From Candidatus Roizmanbacteria bacterium CG_4_9_14_0_2_um_filter_38_17 (GTDB taxonomy: Bacteria > Patescibacteriota > Microgenomatia > GCA-00278855), in the NCBI GenBank assembly GCA_002788855.1, contig PFSB01000010.1, positions 1 to 49,753 on the forward strand: DNA of 49,753 nt, read 5' to 3'. Under the pieces are notes generated by a model. That model saw only the letters and a list, made by a program, of their open reading frames with translations, was not told where the DNA came from and did no database searches. The translations under genes were made by a program, and so were the position numbers. Shown here one piece after another: positions 16,783-25,328 of the stretch (position 1 is the stretch's first letter; each line of letters starts with the position of its first letter).

Positions 16783-17537
16783 TTAGCTTTCTTAAGAAGT
16801 TTTAAGTATAGAGTATATGCTTGTTTACCGAGGTATTCACTTGAAAGTAAATTGAAAGGCAACTGTGGATCTTCTTTTAGGATGGCGAGGTACTCAAAAG
16901 CTATATGCAAACACTCTCTTTTAACCTTAGTTGCCTTATAATGACTGTGTCTTCCTATGAATAGTGCATACTTATTATTAATGTCTTCGAGATTATAGAT
17001 CTTCCAAACCAATTCTTTAAAACTTAAAGCCTCGCCATATATGCCGCTTTGTTTAAGTTCGGAGACCACAATCTGATCATTGAGCTGACCATCTTGGTTT
17101 AGCTTAAGAATGGTGGAATGAGGATTATATGGGGTTAGATATACGCTCTGCTGTATCATCACGGCGCTTAAGCTGACTAGTGCCTTACGGAAGGCGTCAC
17201 GGCGCTGGTTGTGCTTAATCTGAAAATCATAGGTAACCAGATATAGCTTATTGTCCCAGCTACGCTGTTCATCATAAAAAGGAATCTGCCCTTGTAGTCT
17301 TTTTAAGCCTTGCTTGGTCAAAATATACTGTTTGTGTTTAGCTTTATTGTTTAATTTAATCAAGTTGGCTTGACTAAGATTGTAAACTGCTTTTTGAATC
17401 TGAGCAGGGCTAAATACATTAAGCAGCTTGTCTGACTCATTAAATCCTCCACTTTCAATTGCATATAGCACAATATTGTTTAGGCCGTCGATCAAGCCTA
17501 AACTAAGATCATTCACTCTTTTACGGGTGCTAGGCAT
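16776..17537 (-). CDS. PaaX-family transcriptional regulator
   Basis: A 253-aa protein. Residues about 1-80 form a winged helix (VNDLSLGLIDGLNNIVLYAIE, IQKAVYNLSQANLIKLN). About 90-170 resemble the Cas2-like ferredoxin fold of PaaX (WDNKLYLVTYDFQIKHNQRRD, then LVSLSAVMIQQSVYLTPYNP). The C-terminal PaaX domain ends in DPQLPFNLLSSEYLGKQAY. PaaX in E. coli represses phenylacetate genes, but no such pathway is here, so the ligand is unknown. An inverted repeat over its own promoter suggests autoregulation. No cas genes lie nearby, so Cas2 is rejected. Confidence 0.85.
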   Translation of the reverse strand: MPSTRKRVNDLSLGLIDGLNNIVLYAIESGGFNESDKLLNVFSPAQIQKAVYNLSQANLIKLNNKAKHKQYILTKQGLKRLQGQIPFYDEQRSWDNKLYLVTYDFQIKHNQRRDAFRKALVSLSAVMIQQSVYLTPYNPHSTILKLNQDGQLNDQIVVSELKQSGIYGEALSFKELVWKIYNLEDINNKYALFIGRHSHYKATKVKRECLHIAFEYLAILKEDPQLPFNLLSSEYLGKQAYTLYLKLLKKANY

Positions 17538-17544
17538 GTTTTCA

Positions 17545-17600
17545 ATCTAACAAATATTTCTAGATAATGCAATCATCTACTGTTTAGATCTAGAAATATT
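17545..17600 (-). promoter_or_regulatory. promoter and inverted-repeat operator of the PaaX-like gene
   Basis: Minus strand TTGCAT (17567-17572), 16 nt, TTAGAT (17545-17550), 7 nt before the ATG. A 13-bp perfect inverted repeat, AATATTTCTAGAT (17553-17565) and ATCTAGAAATATT (17588-17600), puts one arm in the promoter spacer and the other upstream of the -35. Confidence 0.8.
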
Positions 17601-17603
17601 CTA

Positions 17604-17624
17604 TTTTAAAACCCGGTTTTAAAA
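17604..17624. repeat. palindrome TTTTAAAACC
   Basis: Perfect 10-1-10 palindrome, TTTTAAAACC-C-GGTTTTAAAA, 9 nt beyond the 3' end of the tRNA-like sequence. It may end the LysM-M23/tRNA-like transcript, though it has only short T-runs. Confidence 0.75.
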
Positions 17625-17632
17625 CACTTCTG

Positions 17633-17686
17633 TGGACCTACTGGGAATCGGACCCAGGACACGGTATACCACTTACCTATAGGCCC
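17633..17686 (-). ncRNA. tRNA-like sequence lacking the anticodon arm
   Basis: 54 nt. Acceptor GGGCCTA (17680-17686) pairs fully with TAGGTCC (17634-17640) including G3:U70, discriminator A at 17633. U8-A9, then a normal D arm GGTA-AGTGGTA-TACC with A14 and G18G19. T arm CTGGG-TCCGATT-CCCAG, where U55 is replaced by C. Between base 26 and base 49 only TGTC remains: the 17 nt of the anticodon arm are missing, with no room for an intron. G3:U70 plus A73 are the alanine identity elements. It begins directly after the stop codon of the LysM-M23 gene. It may be a tRNA remnant or a non-decoding RNA; it cannot translate codons. Confidence 0.6.
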
Positions 17687-18817
17687 TTACTGTAGGAAGC
17701 TCATGGGGTTAAGGGCAACTCCATTTTTGCGAATTTCAAAATGTAAGTGAGTACCAGTTGACCGACCAGTTGACCCCATCTGACCGATGGACTGTCCCCT
17801 AGCGACGGCGTCACCCACGTTTACATAATACTGGGAAAGATGTGCGTAGAGCGTCTGAAAGCCATTGCCATGGTCGACAATCACATGACAGCCATATCCC
17901 CATTTTAGACAGCCTGCATATACAACCGTACCTGTGTCGGCTGCGGCAATTGATGGTGCTTGCTTATTGGCAATGTCTATAGCTTTGTGATACCAAACAA
18001 AGTTTTGAGTAATTCTACCATTTGTTGGCCATAGGAATTGGCCATCTCCATGGGCAATAATCTCAGGGGCAAGTGGAACTTGACGAATGACTGGCTTTGC
18101 GCCTTGAATAACTCCATCGGGTACAATTAAGATCTGACCTGTGTCTAAGGCGAAAGTTTCTAAATCGGCGAACTCATTAAAGGGAAAATTTACTATATTT
18201 TGAGCTTCAGCCTGGTATTTTTTGGAAATAGAATAGACAGTTTCCCCTTTTTTAACTGTATGCACTACTCCTGAAACAGGTGGGACTTTTAGCATTGTCT
18301 CGATCTTGAGCACGGGATTTTTGACAGTTAGATCATTTGCCCATTTAATGGTATCTTCAGAAACACCAAACTGTTCTGCAATAGATGAAACAGTGTCACC
18401 CTCTCGAACAACGTACTCAATAACCTGATCACGTGGTTTTTCTGAGATCTGAGTAGAAGTAGATATTTCATCATATGTGAGCGATGACAATACCGCAGAA
18501 GGTGATTCATAGTCCTCAAAGCCCGTTCCCCCCACAATTGGATGACTTTCTTTAATGATTGGAGCTACAATAAAGCCCGCTCCAACTATAACAAATACCG
18601 ATACGTTTAGGAATGAGCGCGAATAACGACCTCGTTTATGCAATAGAAATGTAACTATAATCCCTTTAAAGCTTTCAAAGTGTTCAGCAAAAAATTCTAA
18701 CTTAGACTTGATATAGCTAGCGCTAAATTTAAGCCATAATTTCAAATCCTGCAGGAGAGCAGCTAGGTCACGTTTTAAGCGTGCCTTTTGATGATGCCAA
18801 TGAATTCGGTTTATCAT
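17687..18817 (-). CDS. LysM-M23 peptidoglycan endopeptidase
   Basis: A 376-aa envelope protein. It has a basic cytoplasmic N-part (1-70), a membrane helix (about 71-90), two LysM domains (about 132-180 EYVVREGDTVSSIAEQFGV; about 185-237 HTVKKGETVYSISKKYQ) that bind peptidoglycan, and a C-terminal M23 domain (about 255-376). The M23 zinc ligands are in HKAIDIAN (HxxxD) and HLHFEI. It should cut cross-links in the wall. The tRNA-like sequence follows its stop codon immediately. Confidence 0.93.
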   Translation of the reverse strand: MINRIHWHHQKARLKRDLAALLQDLKLWLKFSASYIKSKLEFFAEHFESFKGIIVTFLLHKRGRYSRSFLNVSVFVIVGAGFIVAPIIKESHPIVGGTGFEDYESPSAVLSSLTYDEISTSTQISEKPRDQVIEYVVREGDTVSSIAEQFGVSEDTIKWANDLTVKNPVLKIETMLKVPPVSGVVHTVKKGETVYSISKKYQAEAQNIVNFPFNEFADLETFALDTGQILIVPDGVIQGAKPVIRQVPLAPEIIAHGDGQFLWPTNGRITQNFVWYHKAIDIANKQAPSIAAADTGTVVYAGCLKWGYGCHVIVDHGNGFQTLYAHLSQYYVNVGDAVARGQSIGQMGSTGRSTGTHLHFEIRKNGVALNPMSFLQ

Positions 18818-18907
18818 TGTTTGGGCACTGGAATTATACCAAAGATTCCAAGCTGAGATTTAGAATCCTTTGTCAAACATCCAGCGTTTGACACTTTTCC
18901 ATTAATC

Positions 18908-18928
18908 CCGCAAGGTCTGACCTTGTGG
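18908..18928. repeat. palindrome, GGTC-GACC family
   Basis: Arms CCGCAAGGTC and GACCTTGTGG around a T; one G:T pair breaks the symmetry. It is nearly the same as the element at 2619-2639 (central base complemented). It lies 8 nt after the rho stop codon. Confidence 0.8.
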
Positions 18929-18936
18929 AGTTATTC

Positions 18937-20085
18937 TTATCCTTCTTTGAGGTTATCCAAGAACTCCTTGTTGTTCTTTGACTTCTTGATCTGGCTAATT
19001 AGCGTAATGATGCGCTCCTCATCACTTCCAAGTAGAGAAAGCATGTTGCGGAGAGTCACAATCTTTGGAAGGTCTTCTTTGCTGATAAGTAGCTCTTCTT
19101 TTCTTGTAGATGACTTATCTATGTCTATTGCTGGATAGATCCGGCGATTAGCAAGCTTCCGACTAAGATGCACCTCCATATTACCTGTTCCTTTAAACTC
19201 TTCATAGATTAGTTCGTCCATTCGACTACCTGTATCTACCAAGGCAGTGCCTATAATAGTTAAGCTTCCACCACCCTCGCAGTTTCTAGCTGCTCCTAAG
19301 AAATGCTTAGCTGGATATAAAGCTGCAGGGTCAAACCCTCCTGACAATGTTCTTCCCGATGGTGAAACATTTAGATTGTAAGCGCGGGCTAAACGTGTAA
19401 TTGAATCAAGAAGCACCACAACGTCTTTACCTAGCTCAACTAGGCGACGAGCCCTATCTAATGCAATTTCAGCAACTCGAGTCTGTTTTTCGGGAGCTTC
19501 ATCAAAATTTGAGGCAACTACTTCACCTTTAATTGACCTACTCATATCTGTTACTTCTTCTGGTCTTTCACCAATTAATACAGCCATAATATGAGCATCA
19601 GGAAAGTTTTGAGCAACGCCATGGGCAATGTCTTTCAGAACAGTTGTTTTACCAGACTGGGGTTGACTCACAATTAACCCCCGCTGACCAAAACCAATTG
19701 GACTTATAAGATCAATAATTCGCGTGCTGAGGGTGTCTTGATCGGTTTCAAGTATTAGCTGCTTATCTGGATATATTGGAACTAACTCGTCATATTTAGG
19801 GCGGCGGGTTGCTTTACTACTGTCATCTCCATTGACTTTGTCTACTCTAAGTAATCCCCAATAACGTTCACTTTCTTTAGGTGGACGAGCAATTCCACTT
19901 ACTTGATCGCCCGATCTGAGCCAAAATTTGTGAATTTGAGATTGGCTTATATAGATATCATCAGGTGAGTGATGAAATTTGGGCCGCAAAAACCCATGTC
20001 CATTTGGATTTAAATCTAGAATTCCTGTTACAACCTCGGTATCGTCAGATTTTTCAGGTAGTTTTGTTTCGTCTGTTTCTGCCAT
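18937..20085 (-). CDS. rho: transcription termination factor Rho
   Basis: A hexameric RNA-dependent ATPase helicase, 382 aa. The cold-shock-type RNA-binding domain (about 18-100) contains GILDLNPNGHGFLRP, the site of primary RNA contact. The motor domain has Walker A QPQSGKTT, Walker B VVVLLDSITRLARAYN, and the Q/R loop region GGSLTIIGTALVDTGSRMDELIYEEFKGTGN given here in its known order. The N-terminal helical domain of longer Rhos is absent. I chose the ATG at 20085; the longer frame begins upstream of any good signal. Confidence 0.95.
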   Translation of the reverse strand: MAETDETKLPEKSDDTEVVTGILDLNPNGHGFLRPKFHHSPDDIYISQSQIHKFWLRSGDQVSGIARPPKESERYWGLLRVDKVNGDDSSKATRRPKYDELVPIYPDKQLILETDQDTLSTRIIDLISPIGFGQRGLIVSQPQSGKTTVLKDIAHGVAQNFPDAHIMAVLIGERPEEVTDMSRSIKGEVVASNFDEAPEKQTRVAEIALDRARRLVELGKDVVVLLDSITRLARAYNLNVSPSGRTLSGGFDPAALYPAKHFLGAARNCEGGGSLTIIGTALVDTGSRMDELIYEEFKGTGNMEVHLSRKLANRRIYPAIDIDKSSTRKEELLISKEDLPKIVTLRNMLSLLGSDEERIITLISQIKKSKNNKEFLDNLKEG

Positions 20086-20175
20086 AAAGCTCAGAGATCT
20101 AAAATAATTGGGTAAAGTGTAATCCATTGGACTACAACTTTCGAAGCTCCTTTATATTAGCTTACCTTGCTAACT

Positions 20176-20204
20176 TTGTCAAATTACATTAAATACATTA
20201 AAAT
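20176..20204 (+). promoter_or_regulatory. promoter of the UbiA gene (leaderless)
   Basis: TTGTCA (20176-20181), 17 nt, TAAAAT (20199-20204), then 7 nt to the ATG at 20212. It probably drives the whole glycosyltransferase run to 26760. Confidence 0.75.
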
Positions 20205-20211
20205 AGCTTAT

Positions 20212-21144
20212 ATGAATAATCTTAAGCTCCCTCCTTTGTTTAAAGCATTGCGACCTGGTCAATGGATAAAGAATCTATTGCTGTTTGCTGCAATCATTTT
20301 TAATGGCAAACTGTTTGACCCTATTTTCCTACTCCGCTCCATTGAGGGCTTTATTGTATTTTGCGCTATATCATCAGCTAGTTATTTATTAAATGACATC
20401 ATTGATGAGCCGTTCGACAAAAAACATCCCAAGAAGAAATTTCGACCAATAGCCTCGGGCATGTTTCCAAAGTCGCGCGCTTTTGAGATTATTATTCTAC
20501 TTACCATCTTGGGATTTGTGGCGGCATTTGCGATCCGTGTGAACTTCTTTTTTATTACCGTGGGATTTTTTGCATTACATGTTCTGTACTCTTTCTATCT
20601 TAAGCGCTTTGCTATTTTGGATATATTGGCGATCGCATTGTCATTCGTGCTGAGAGCTTTTGCAGGAGAGGTGCTAACGGGTCTTCACTTGCCAGTATGG
20701 TTGATGTTTACGGTGGTCTTTTTGTCATTGTTTATTGCTGCCAGCAAACGCCGCTCCGAGTTTACACATGAAGGTACTAGAACAAGGACTTCACTGAAAC
20801 ATTACCATGAAAAAATGCTGGATTTTTATGTTTCTACTTTTGCTACAGCTTCTATTGTGACTTATGCAATGTTTACGTTCATCGAAGGAACGCTTAAGTT
20901 CCCTAAGAGCGAAGCAAGGCTACTAACTCCTCTGCTTTTACAGTATGCTCCGCATATTTTGGAGCGCAAGTGGTTAATGATAACAGTTCCTTTTGTAATT
21001 ATTGGGATCATGCGCTATGCCCAGCTTATTTATGAACGCTCACTTGGGCAAGAGCCGGAAAGATTGATTACCTCAGACATGCCTCTTGTCTTAACAGTTT
21101 TGGGATGGGGGTTAAGCATCATCTTAATTCTGTATGTCATCTAA
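20212..21144 (+). CDS. UbiA-family decaprenyl-phosphate phosphoribosyltransferase
   Basis: A 310-aa UbiA prenyltransferase with about eight membrane helices. LRPGQWIKNLLLF is followed by the Asp-rich motif YLLNDIIDEPFDKKHP with KKKFRPIASG. The form NDxxDxxxDxxHPxKxxRPIA is that of the decaprenyl-phosphate 5-phosphoribosyltransferase branch (mycobacterial Rv3806c), which moves phosphoribose from PRPP to polyprenyl phosphate. A second Asp-rich loop is less clear. Followed by PMT-type glycosyltransferases and an epimerase, it suggests a polyprenyl-P-pentose donor pathway (inference). Confidence 0.85.
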   Translation: MNNLKLPPLFKALRPGQWIKNLLLFAAIIFNGKLFDPIFLLRSIEGFIVFCAISSASYLLNDIIDEPFDKKHPKKKFRPIASGMFPKSRAFEIIILLTILGFVAAFAIRVNFFFITVGFFALHVLYSFYLKRFAILDILAIALSFVLRAFAGEVLTGLHLPVWLMFTVVFLSLFIAASKRRSEFTHEGTRTRTSLKHYHEKMLDFYVSTFATASIVTYAMFTFIEGTLKFPKSEARLLTPLLLQYAPHILERKWLMITVPFVIIGIMRYAQLIYERSLGQEPERLITSDMPLVLTVLGWGLSIILILYVI

Positions 21145-22726
21145 ACAAACCTTAACTTCGAGAACCCGCTTCTCGATACTAATTTTACTTATCTTAATAG
21201 TAGCTTTAGGAGGATTATTGCGATTTTATGGCCTAACCTGGGGAGATGGTTTATTTTTCCACCCTGACGAAAATAACATGGCGAGGGCAATATCCCAGCT
21301 GAACCTAAACAGTGGTTTTCATCCTGATTTTTTTGCTTATGGACAACTTCCTTTGTATCTAGTTTACTTCAGCTACCAGCTTGTTCATGGTCTGGATTTA
21401 AGACTGGTTCCGTTTAAAGAAGCGATCTATAACTTGCGTTTCTGGTCAGCGCTCTTCTCTACATTGACTATTCCCCTGGTATATTTGATATCCCGCAAAC
21501 TACTTTCTACCTCCTACTCCCTACTGACTGCTGTTTTAGTAGCGTTTATGCCGGGGCTAATTCAAGCTGCTCATTTTGGCACAACAGAATCACTACTAAC
21601 TTTCTTCTTCATGTTAATTATCTACCTCACTCTCCACTTAGGACCTGGTCCTAAGTATAGATCAATACTTATGGGAATCGTCTTTGGGCTAGCGGTTGGA
21701 ACTAAGGTTTCGGCTTTGTATTTTATAGCACCCGTTATTGTTGCCAGCTTATATGTTGCGCGGGACTGGAAAAGGTTTATTTATTTCTGGCTTATATTTA
21801 CGGTATTTGCAGTGCTGGTTGCACTGTTAGCTTCACCATATAACCTCGTTGATTACGAGTCATATCTCTCATCGATGAGATATGAGTCAGCTGTAGCCCT
21901 TGGAGAGGTTAAGGTTTTTTATACCAGACAGTTTGAGAACTCAGTACCTTTGGTTTTCCAGGCAATTAGAGTTTTTCCGTTTGCGGTTGGATTTATTACC
22001 AGTATTTTTGGTTTATTTGGGTTATTACTATCACTTAGAGAATATAGGAAGCAGTTTTTTGTAATTTTGATATTTTCATTTTTATTTATTATTGCTGTAA
22101 ACTCATTAATTTTTGCCAAATGGACAAGGTTTATGACGCCAGCCTATCCCCTATTTGCGGTATTCACGGCTTACGCACTCTATAAACTGCAAAATAAACT
22201 AGCAGTAATACTAGTTCTGCTTTTTACAGTGGCTCAGGGAGTATTGCTTTTTCAGATATATACAATGCCTGACACTAGAATTGCGGCATCTACCTGGATT
22301 AATGAGAATATTCCTGATGGCAGTTACATACTGTCTGAAACTGCCAATGTAGTTGATATTCCCGTACGCAATGAAAATGAACTTACTGTGATTTCCTTTG
22401 ATTTCTATCACCTAGATCAGGAAGAAGAGCTGTCTGATCAGCTGATCAACCACCTAGAAAAAGCAGATTATATTTTTGTTCCCTCTAGGCGTCTATTTGC
22501 AAATCTACCTCAGAACGCCGGTAATTATCCATTATTAGAAAAATATTACGATGCACTATTTTCAGGTCGTCTGGGATTTGAACTTATCCACACCCAACCC
22601 CCCTATTTTGAACCCAGAAGGTCAGACCTTCTGGGTTCATTTGAGGAGATTTGGGCGGAGGAGACGTTTACTGTATTTGATCACCCAACGATTCGGGTTT
22701 ATAAGAAAGTTGATGTGCTAGAATAA
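21134..22726 (+). CDS. PMT/ArnT-type membrane glycosyltransferase (1)
   Basis: A 530-aa GT-C fold enzyme. The first outside loop carries WGDGLFFHPDENNMARA with the catalytic-type DE, then HPDFFAYGQLPLYLVYF and about ten helices, ending in an outside domain. Such enzymes use polyprenyl-phosphate sugars to modify lipids or surface glycans. It overlaps the UbiA gene by 11 bp. A perfect 29-bp palindrome (22610-22638) sits in frame in the C-terminal domain and encodes FEPRRSDLLGSF. It is a paralogue of the gene at 23772 (shared HPDE and PDFFAYG). Confidence 0.88.
   Translation: MSSKQTLTSRTRFSILILLILIVALGGLLRFYGLTWGDGLFFHPDENNMARAISQLNLNSGFHPDFFAYGQLPLYLVYFSYQLVHGLDLRLVPFKEAIYNLRFWSALFSTLTIPLVYLISRKLLSTSYSLLTAVLVAFMPGLIQAAHFGTTESLLTFFFMLIIYLTLHLGPGPKYRSILMGIVFGLAVGTKVSALYFIAPVIVASLYVARDWKRFIYFWLIFTVFAVLVALLASPYNLVDYESYLSSMRYESAVALGEVKVFYTRQFENSVPLVFQAIRVFPFAVGFITSIFGLFGLLLSLREYRKQFFVILIFSFLFIIAVNSLIFAKWTRFMTPAYPLFAVFTAYALYKLQNKLAVILVLLFTVAQGVLLFQIYTMPDTRIAASTWINENIPDGSYILSETANVVDIPVRNENELTVISFDFYHLDQEEELSDQLINHLEKADYIFVPSRRLFANLPQNAGNYPLLEKYYDALFSGRLGFELIHTQPPYFEPRRSDLLGSFEEIWAEETFTVFDHPTIRVYKKVDVLE
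22610..22638. repeat. 29-bp palindrome inside glycosyltransferase 1
   Basis: Perfect 14-1-14: arms GAACCCAGAAGGTC (22610-22623) and GACCTTCTGGGTTC (22625-22638). It is in frame inside coding sequence. Same core and centre as 2619-2639 and 32719-32747, while the outer arm bases differ but stay complementary. Confidence 0.93.
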
Positions 22727-22730
22727 TTAG

Positions 22731-23771
22731 ATGAACATATTAATCACGGGTGGAGCTGGATTTTTAGGTCTTCACCTGGCGACTTATTTTCATAAGAAAA
22801 AGCATAGCTTGACTCTAGTAGACATTAACCCCTTTAATAAGACTGAATATCCGCGAGATTGCAAGATGATTTTGGCTGACGTAAGAGACAAAAAGAAGAT
22901 GAAGAAACTTATGAAAGGAATAGACGTTGTAATCCATACAGCCGCTGCTCTCCCCTTATCTAAACCTGAAACTATTATGGATGTAAATATCATGGGAACT
23001 AAGAGTATTCTTGAAGTTGCCAAAGCTAATAGTGTGAAGAGGGTTATTCATATCTCCTCTACGGCTGTGTATGGTGTGCCAAAAAAACATCCAGTGTATG
23101 AAGATGATACACTAATTGGTGTAGGACCATATGGTAAGAGCAAGATAGCGGCAGAAAATTATTGCTTGCAAGCCATGGCTAAAGGATTAAATGTGACAAT
23201 AATCCGCCCTAAGACGTTTGTAGGTACTGGAAGATTGGGAGTGTTTGAGATTTTGTTTGATTGGATACATGATGGGAAAAAAATTCCAGTGATTGGTAGT
23301 GGAAACAATCGATACCAGCTTCTGGATGTTGATGATCTGATAGAGGCAATTTATCTAATATCTTCAAGAGACTTAAAAAAATACAACGCTATCTATAATA
23401 TTGGCGCAGCAGAATTTAGTACAGTTAAAAATGACTTGGGAGCACTGTTTGAATTTGCTGGTTCTCGCTCAAAGCTAGTTCCTACTCCAGCTGGTCCAGT
23501 TAAAGGCGCCCTCTGGTTTTTTGAAAAAATAGGATTATCGCCTTTATATCAGTGGGTTTATGACACGGCAGACAAAGATTCATTTGTGTCGATAGATAAA
23601 CTCACAAAGGACTTGAACTGGAAACCTAAGCACTCCAATCGCCAGGCTCTTATTAAAGCTTATAAGTGGTATTTATCTAACTATGATGAAATTAAAGCAA
23701 GATCTACCGGAATTACACATACCGTGGGCTGGAAACAAGGAATACTGGGGATTGTAAAGAAATTCCTCTAA
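22731..23771 (+). CDS. NAD-dependent sugar epimerase/dehydratase
   Basis: A 346-aa extended SDR enzyme. The nucleotide-binding GGAGFLG motif is at residues 7-13. The catalytic Ser-Tyr-Lys set is in HISSTAVYG and VGPYGKSKIAAE (YxxxK). The C-terminal substrate domain carries WKPKHSNRQAL. It probably converts a nucleotide sugar or polyprenyl sugar for the surrounding glycosyltransferases; the exact substrate is not visible. It starts 4 nt after the previous gene, and the next starts directly at its stop. Confidence 0.88.
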   Translation: MNILITGGAGFLGLHLATYFHKKKHSLTLVDINPFNKTEYPRDCKMILADVRDKKKMKKLMKGIDVVIHTAAALPLSKPETIMDVNIMGTKSILEVAKANSVKRVIHISSTAVYGVPKKHPVYEDDTLIGVGPYGKSKIAAENYCLQAMAKGLNVTIIRPKTFVGTGRLGVFEILFDWIHDGKKIPVIGSGNNRYQLLDVDDLIEAIYLISSRDLKKYNAIYNIGAAEFSTVKNDLGALFEFAGSRSKLVPTPAGPVKGALWFFEKIGLSPLYQWVYDTADKDSFVSIDKLTKDLNWKPKHSNRQALIKAYKWYLSNYDEIKARSTGITHTVGWKQGILGIVKKFL

Positions 23772-25328
23772 ATGAAAAAATATCTACTGCCTATTATTCT
23801 ACTGCTAGCCTTATTCTTAAGACTGTATGGCATAGACTGGGATGCCGGATTTCATCTACATCCCGATGAAAGAATGCTGATTATGGTGGCAGAACGTTTG
23901 CGCTTTCCAGATGCCCTTAACCCAGATTTTTTTGCGTATGGATCTTTTCCTATATACTTGTTGAAGTTTTTAAGCTGGTTAGTTGGATTGGATAGTTATA
24001 GTGGAATGTTGTACATAGGAAGAGCTATTTCGGCGTTATTTGATACAGGAACGGTCTTACTGGTATATTTCATTGCCAAACAAATAAAGCCCAAAATTGC
24101 TGATCTTGCTGCATTTTTCTATGCAGTATCCGTGCTACCTATGCAGTCAGCGCACTTTTTTATCTCAGATATTCCCCTCACTTTTTTTACCACTCTAACC
24201 CTCTATCTACTCCTAAAACTAATATCGAGGACCAGGTATTCTATACGATTGGCGATAGGATTAGGTGCCGCTATTGGTCTGGCGCTGGCCACAAAAATAC
24301 CAGCAGTTTTCCTCGCCTTCCCAGTGTTGGCAGTAATTATTCTTCGCCGTGTAAGCTTTAAGCAAGTATTGGTTATTGGAATGGTGTCGTTTATTGTTTT
24401 TGCTGTAGCTATGCCATATGCAATACTGGATTTTGCCGAGTTTAGGTCACAGTTAATTCAGCAATCGCTTATGCGCAAAGATGCCTTTATCTTTCCTTAT
24501 ACACTGCAGTATGTTGGCACAAGGGCCTATTTATACTTTATTGATAATATTGTCCGCTGGGGTTTGGGCTGGCCTTTGGGGATATTAGCTATCGCAGGCA
24601 CTACCTTTGTCTTCTTACATATAAAGGCGAAGCCTTTTATAGTAATTTTTGCTTTTGCAGTTCCCTTTTTTCTCTTTATGGGGTCATCGGCGGTTAAGTT
24701 TATGCGCTATATGCTTCCCCTCTATCCTCTACTAGCTATCTTTTCTGCTCTGTTTATATCAAGGGTTCAACCCTTATTAAAATTAAAGGTTGAACCCTTA
24801 TTAATCGTAATTGTAATTTGGCCACTGGCATTTATGTCTATATATTCTCGTCCGCACTCGAGAGTTGCTGCGTCAGAGTGGATGTTTAGTAATATTCCAG
24901 CTGGATCAACCCTGGCGGTAGAACACTGGGACGATAGGTTGCCCTTGCCTATAAAAGACAGTTCTATCTATAGCTATATTGAGCTTCCATTGTATGAATC
25001 TGATACACCAGATAAATGGCAGAGCATAAATGAAAAGCTTGTTAATACAGACTATATCATTATGGCTAGCAATCGTCTGTATACACCGCTAATGAAATTG
25101 ACAGATTGCGAGAATCTCCCACCAGATAGGTGCTATCCACAAACAGCTCAATATTATCAAGACCTGTTTGCTGAAAAGCTAGGCTTTGAGTTAGTAGCTG
25201 ATTTTGTTAGCTATCCGCGATTTTCAATTTTTAATTTTCAATTTTCAATTCCTGATCAAACATCTGATGAATCATTCACGGTCTACGACCACCCAAGGGT
25301 GATGATCTATGAGAAAAATATTGAATAA
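23772..25328 (+). CDS. PMT/ArnT-type membrane glycosyltransferase (2)
   Basis: A 518-aa GT-C membrane enzyme, paralogue of 21134-22726. It has WDAGFHLHPDERMLIMVAERL and NPDFFAYGSFPIYLLKFL near the N-terminus, about ten helices, and a C-terminal outside domain with FTVYDHPRVMIYEK that matches TVFDHPTIRVYKK of copy 1. A composite palindrome (24761-24799) lies in frame and gives SRVQPLLKLKVEPLL inside the last helix region. It overlaps the next gene by 20 bp. Confidence 0.88.
   Translation: MKKYLLPIILLLALFLRLYGIDWDAGFHLHPDERMLIMVAERLRFPDALNPDFFAYGSFPIYLLKFLSWLVGLDSYSGMLYIGRAISALFDTGTVLLVYFIAKQIKPKIADLAAFFYAVSVLPMQSAHFFISDIPLTFFTTLTLYLLLKLISRTRYSIRLAIGLGAAIGLALATKIPAVFLAFPVLAVIILRRVSFKQVLVIGMVSFIVFAVAMPYAILDFAEFRSQLIQQSLMRKDAFIFPYTLQYVGTRAYLYFIDNIVRWGLGWPLGILAIAGTTFVFLHIKAKPFIVIFAFAVPFFLFMGSSAVKFMRYMLPLYPLLAIFSALFISRVQPLLKLKVEPLLIVIVIWPLAFMSIYSRPHSRVAASEWMFSNIPAGSTLAVEHWDDRLPLPIKDSSIYSYIELPLYESDTPDKWQSINEKLVNTDYIIMASNRLYTPLMKLTDCENLPPDRCYPQTAQYYQDLFAEKLGFELVADFVSYPRFSIFNFQFSIPDQTSDESFTVYDHPRVMIYEKNIE
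24761..24799. repeat. composite palindrome inside glycosyltransferase 2
   Basis: Arms AAGGGTTCAACC (24761-24772) and GGTTGAACCCTT (24788-24799). The left part AAGGGTT-C-AACCCTT is itself a 7-1-7 palindrome. The two-part design is like 7060-7098. Confidence 0.85.

Noticed and set aside
16776-17537. Cas2 or CRISPR-linked gene
   Set aside because: The winged helix and PaaX C-terminal motif surround the Cas2-like part. No CRISPR array or cas gene is seen in the window.
17633-17686. Reading the short tRNA-like sequence as a D-armless tRNA with anticodon GTC
   Set aside because: The anticodon stem would have only two pairs, would overlap the T stem, and position 37 would be a pyrimidine.
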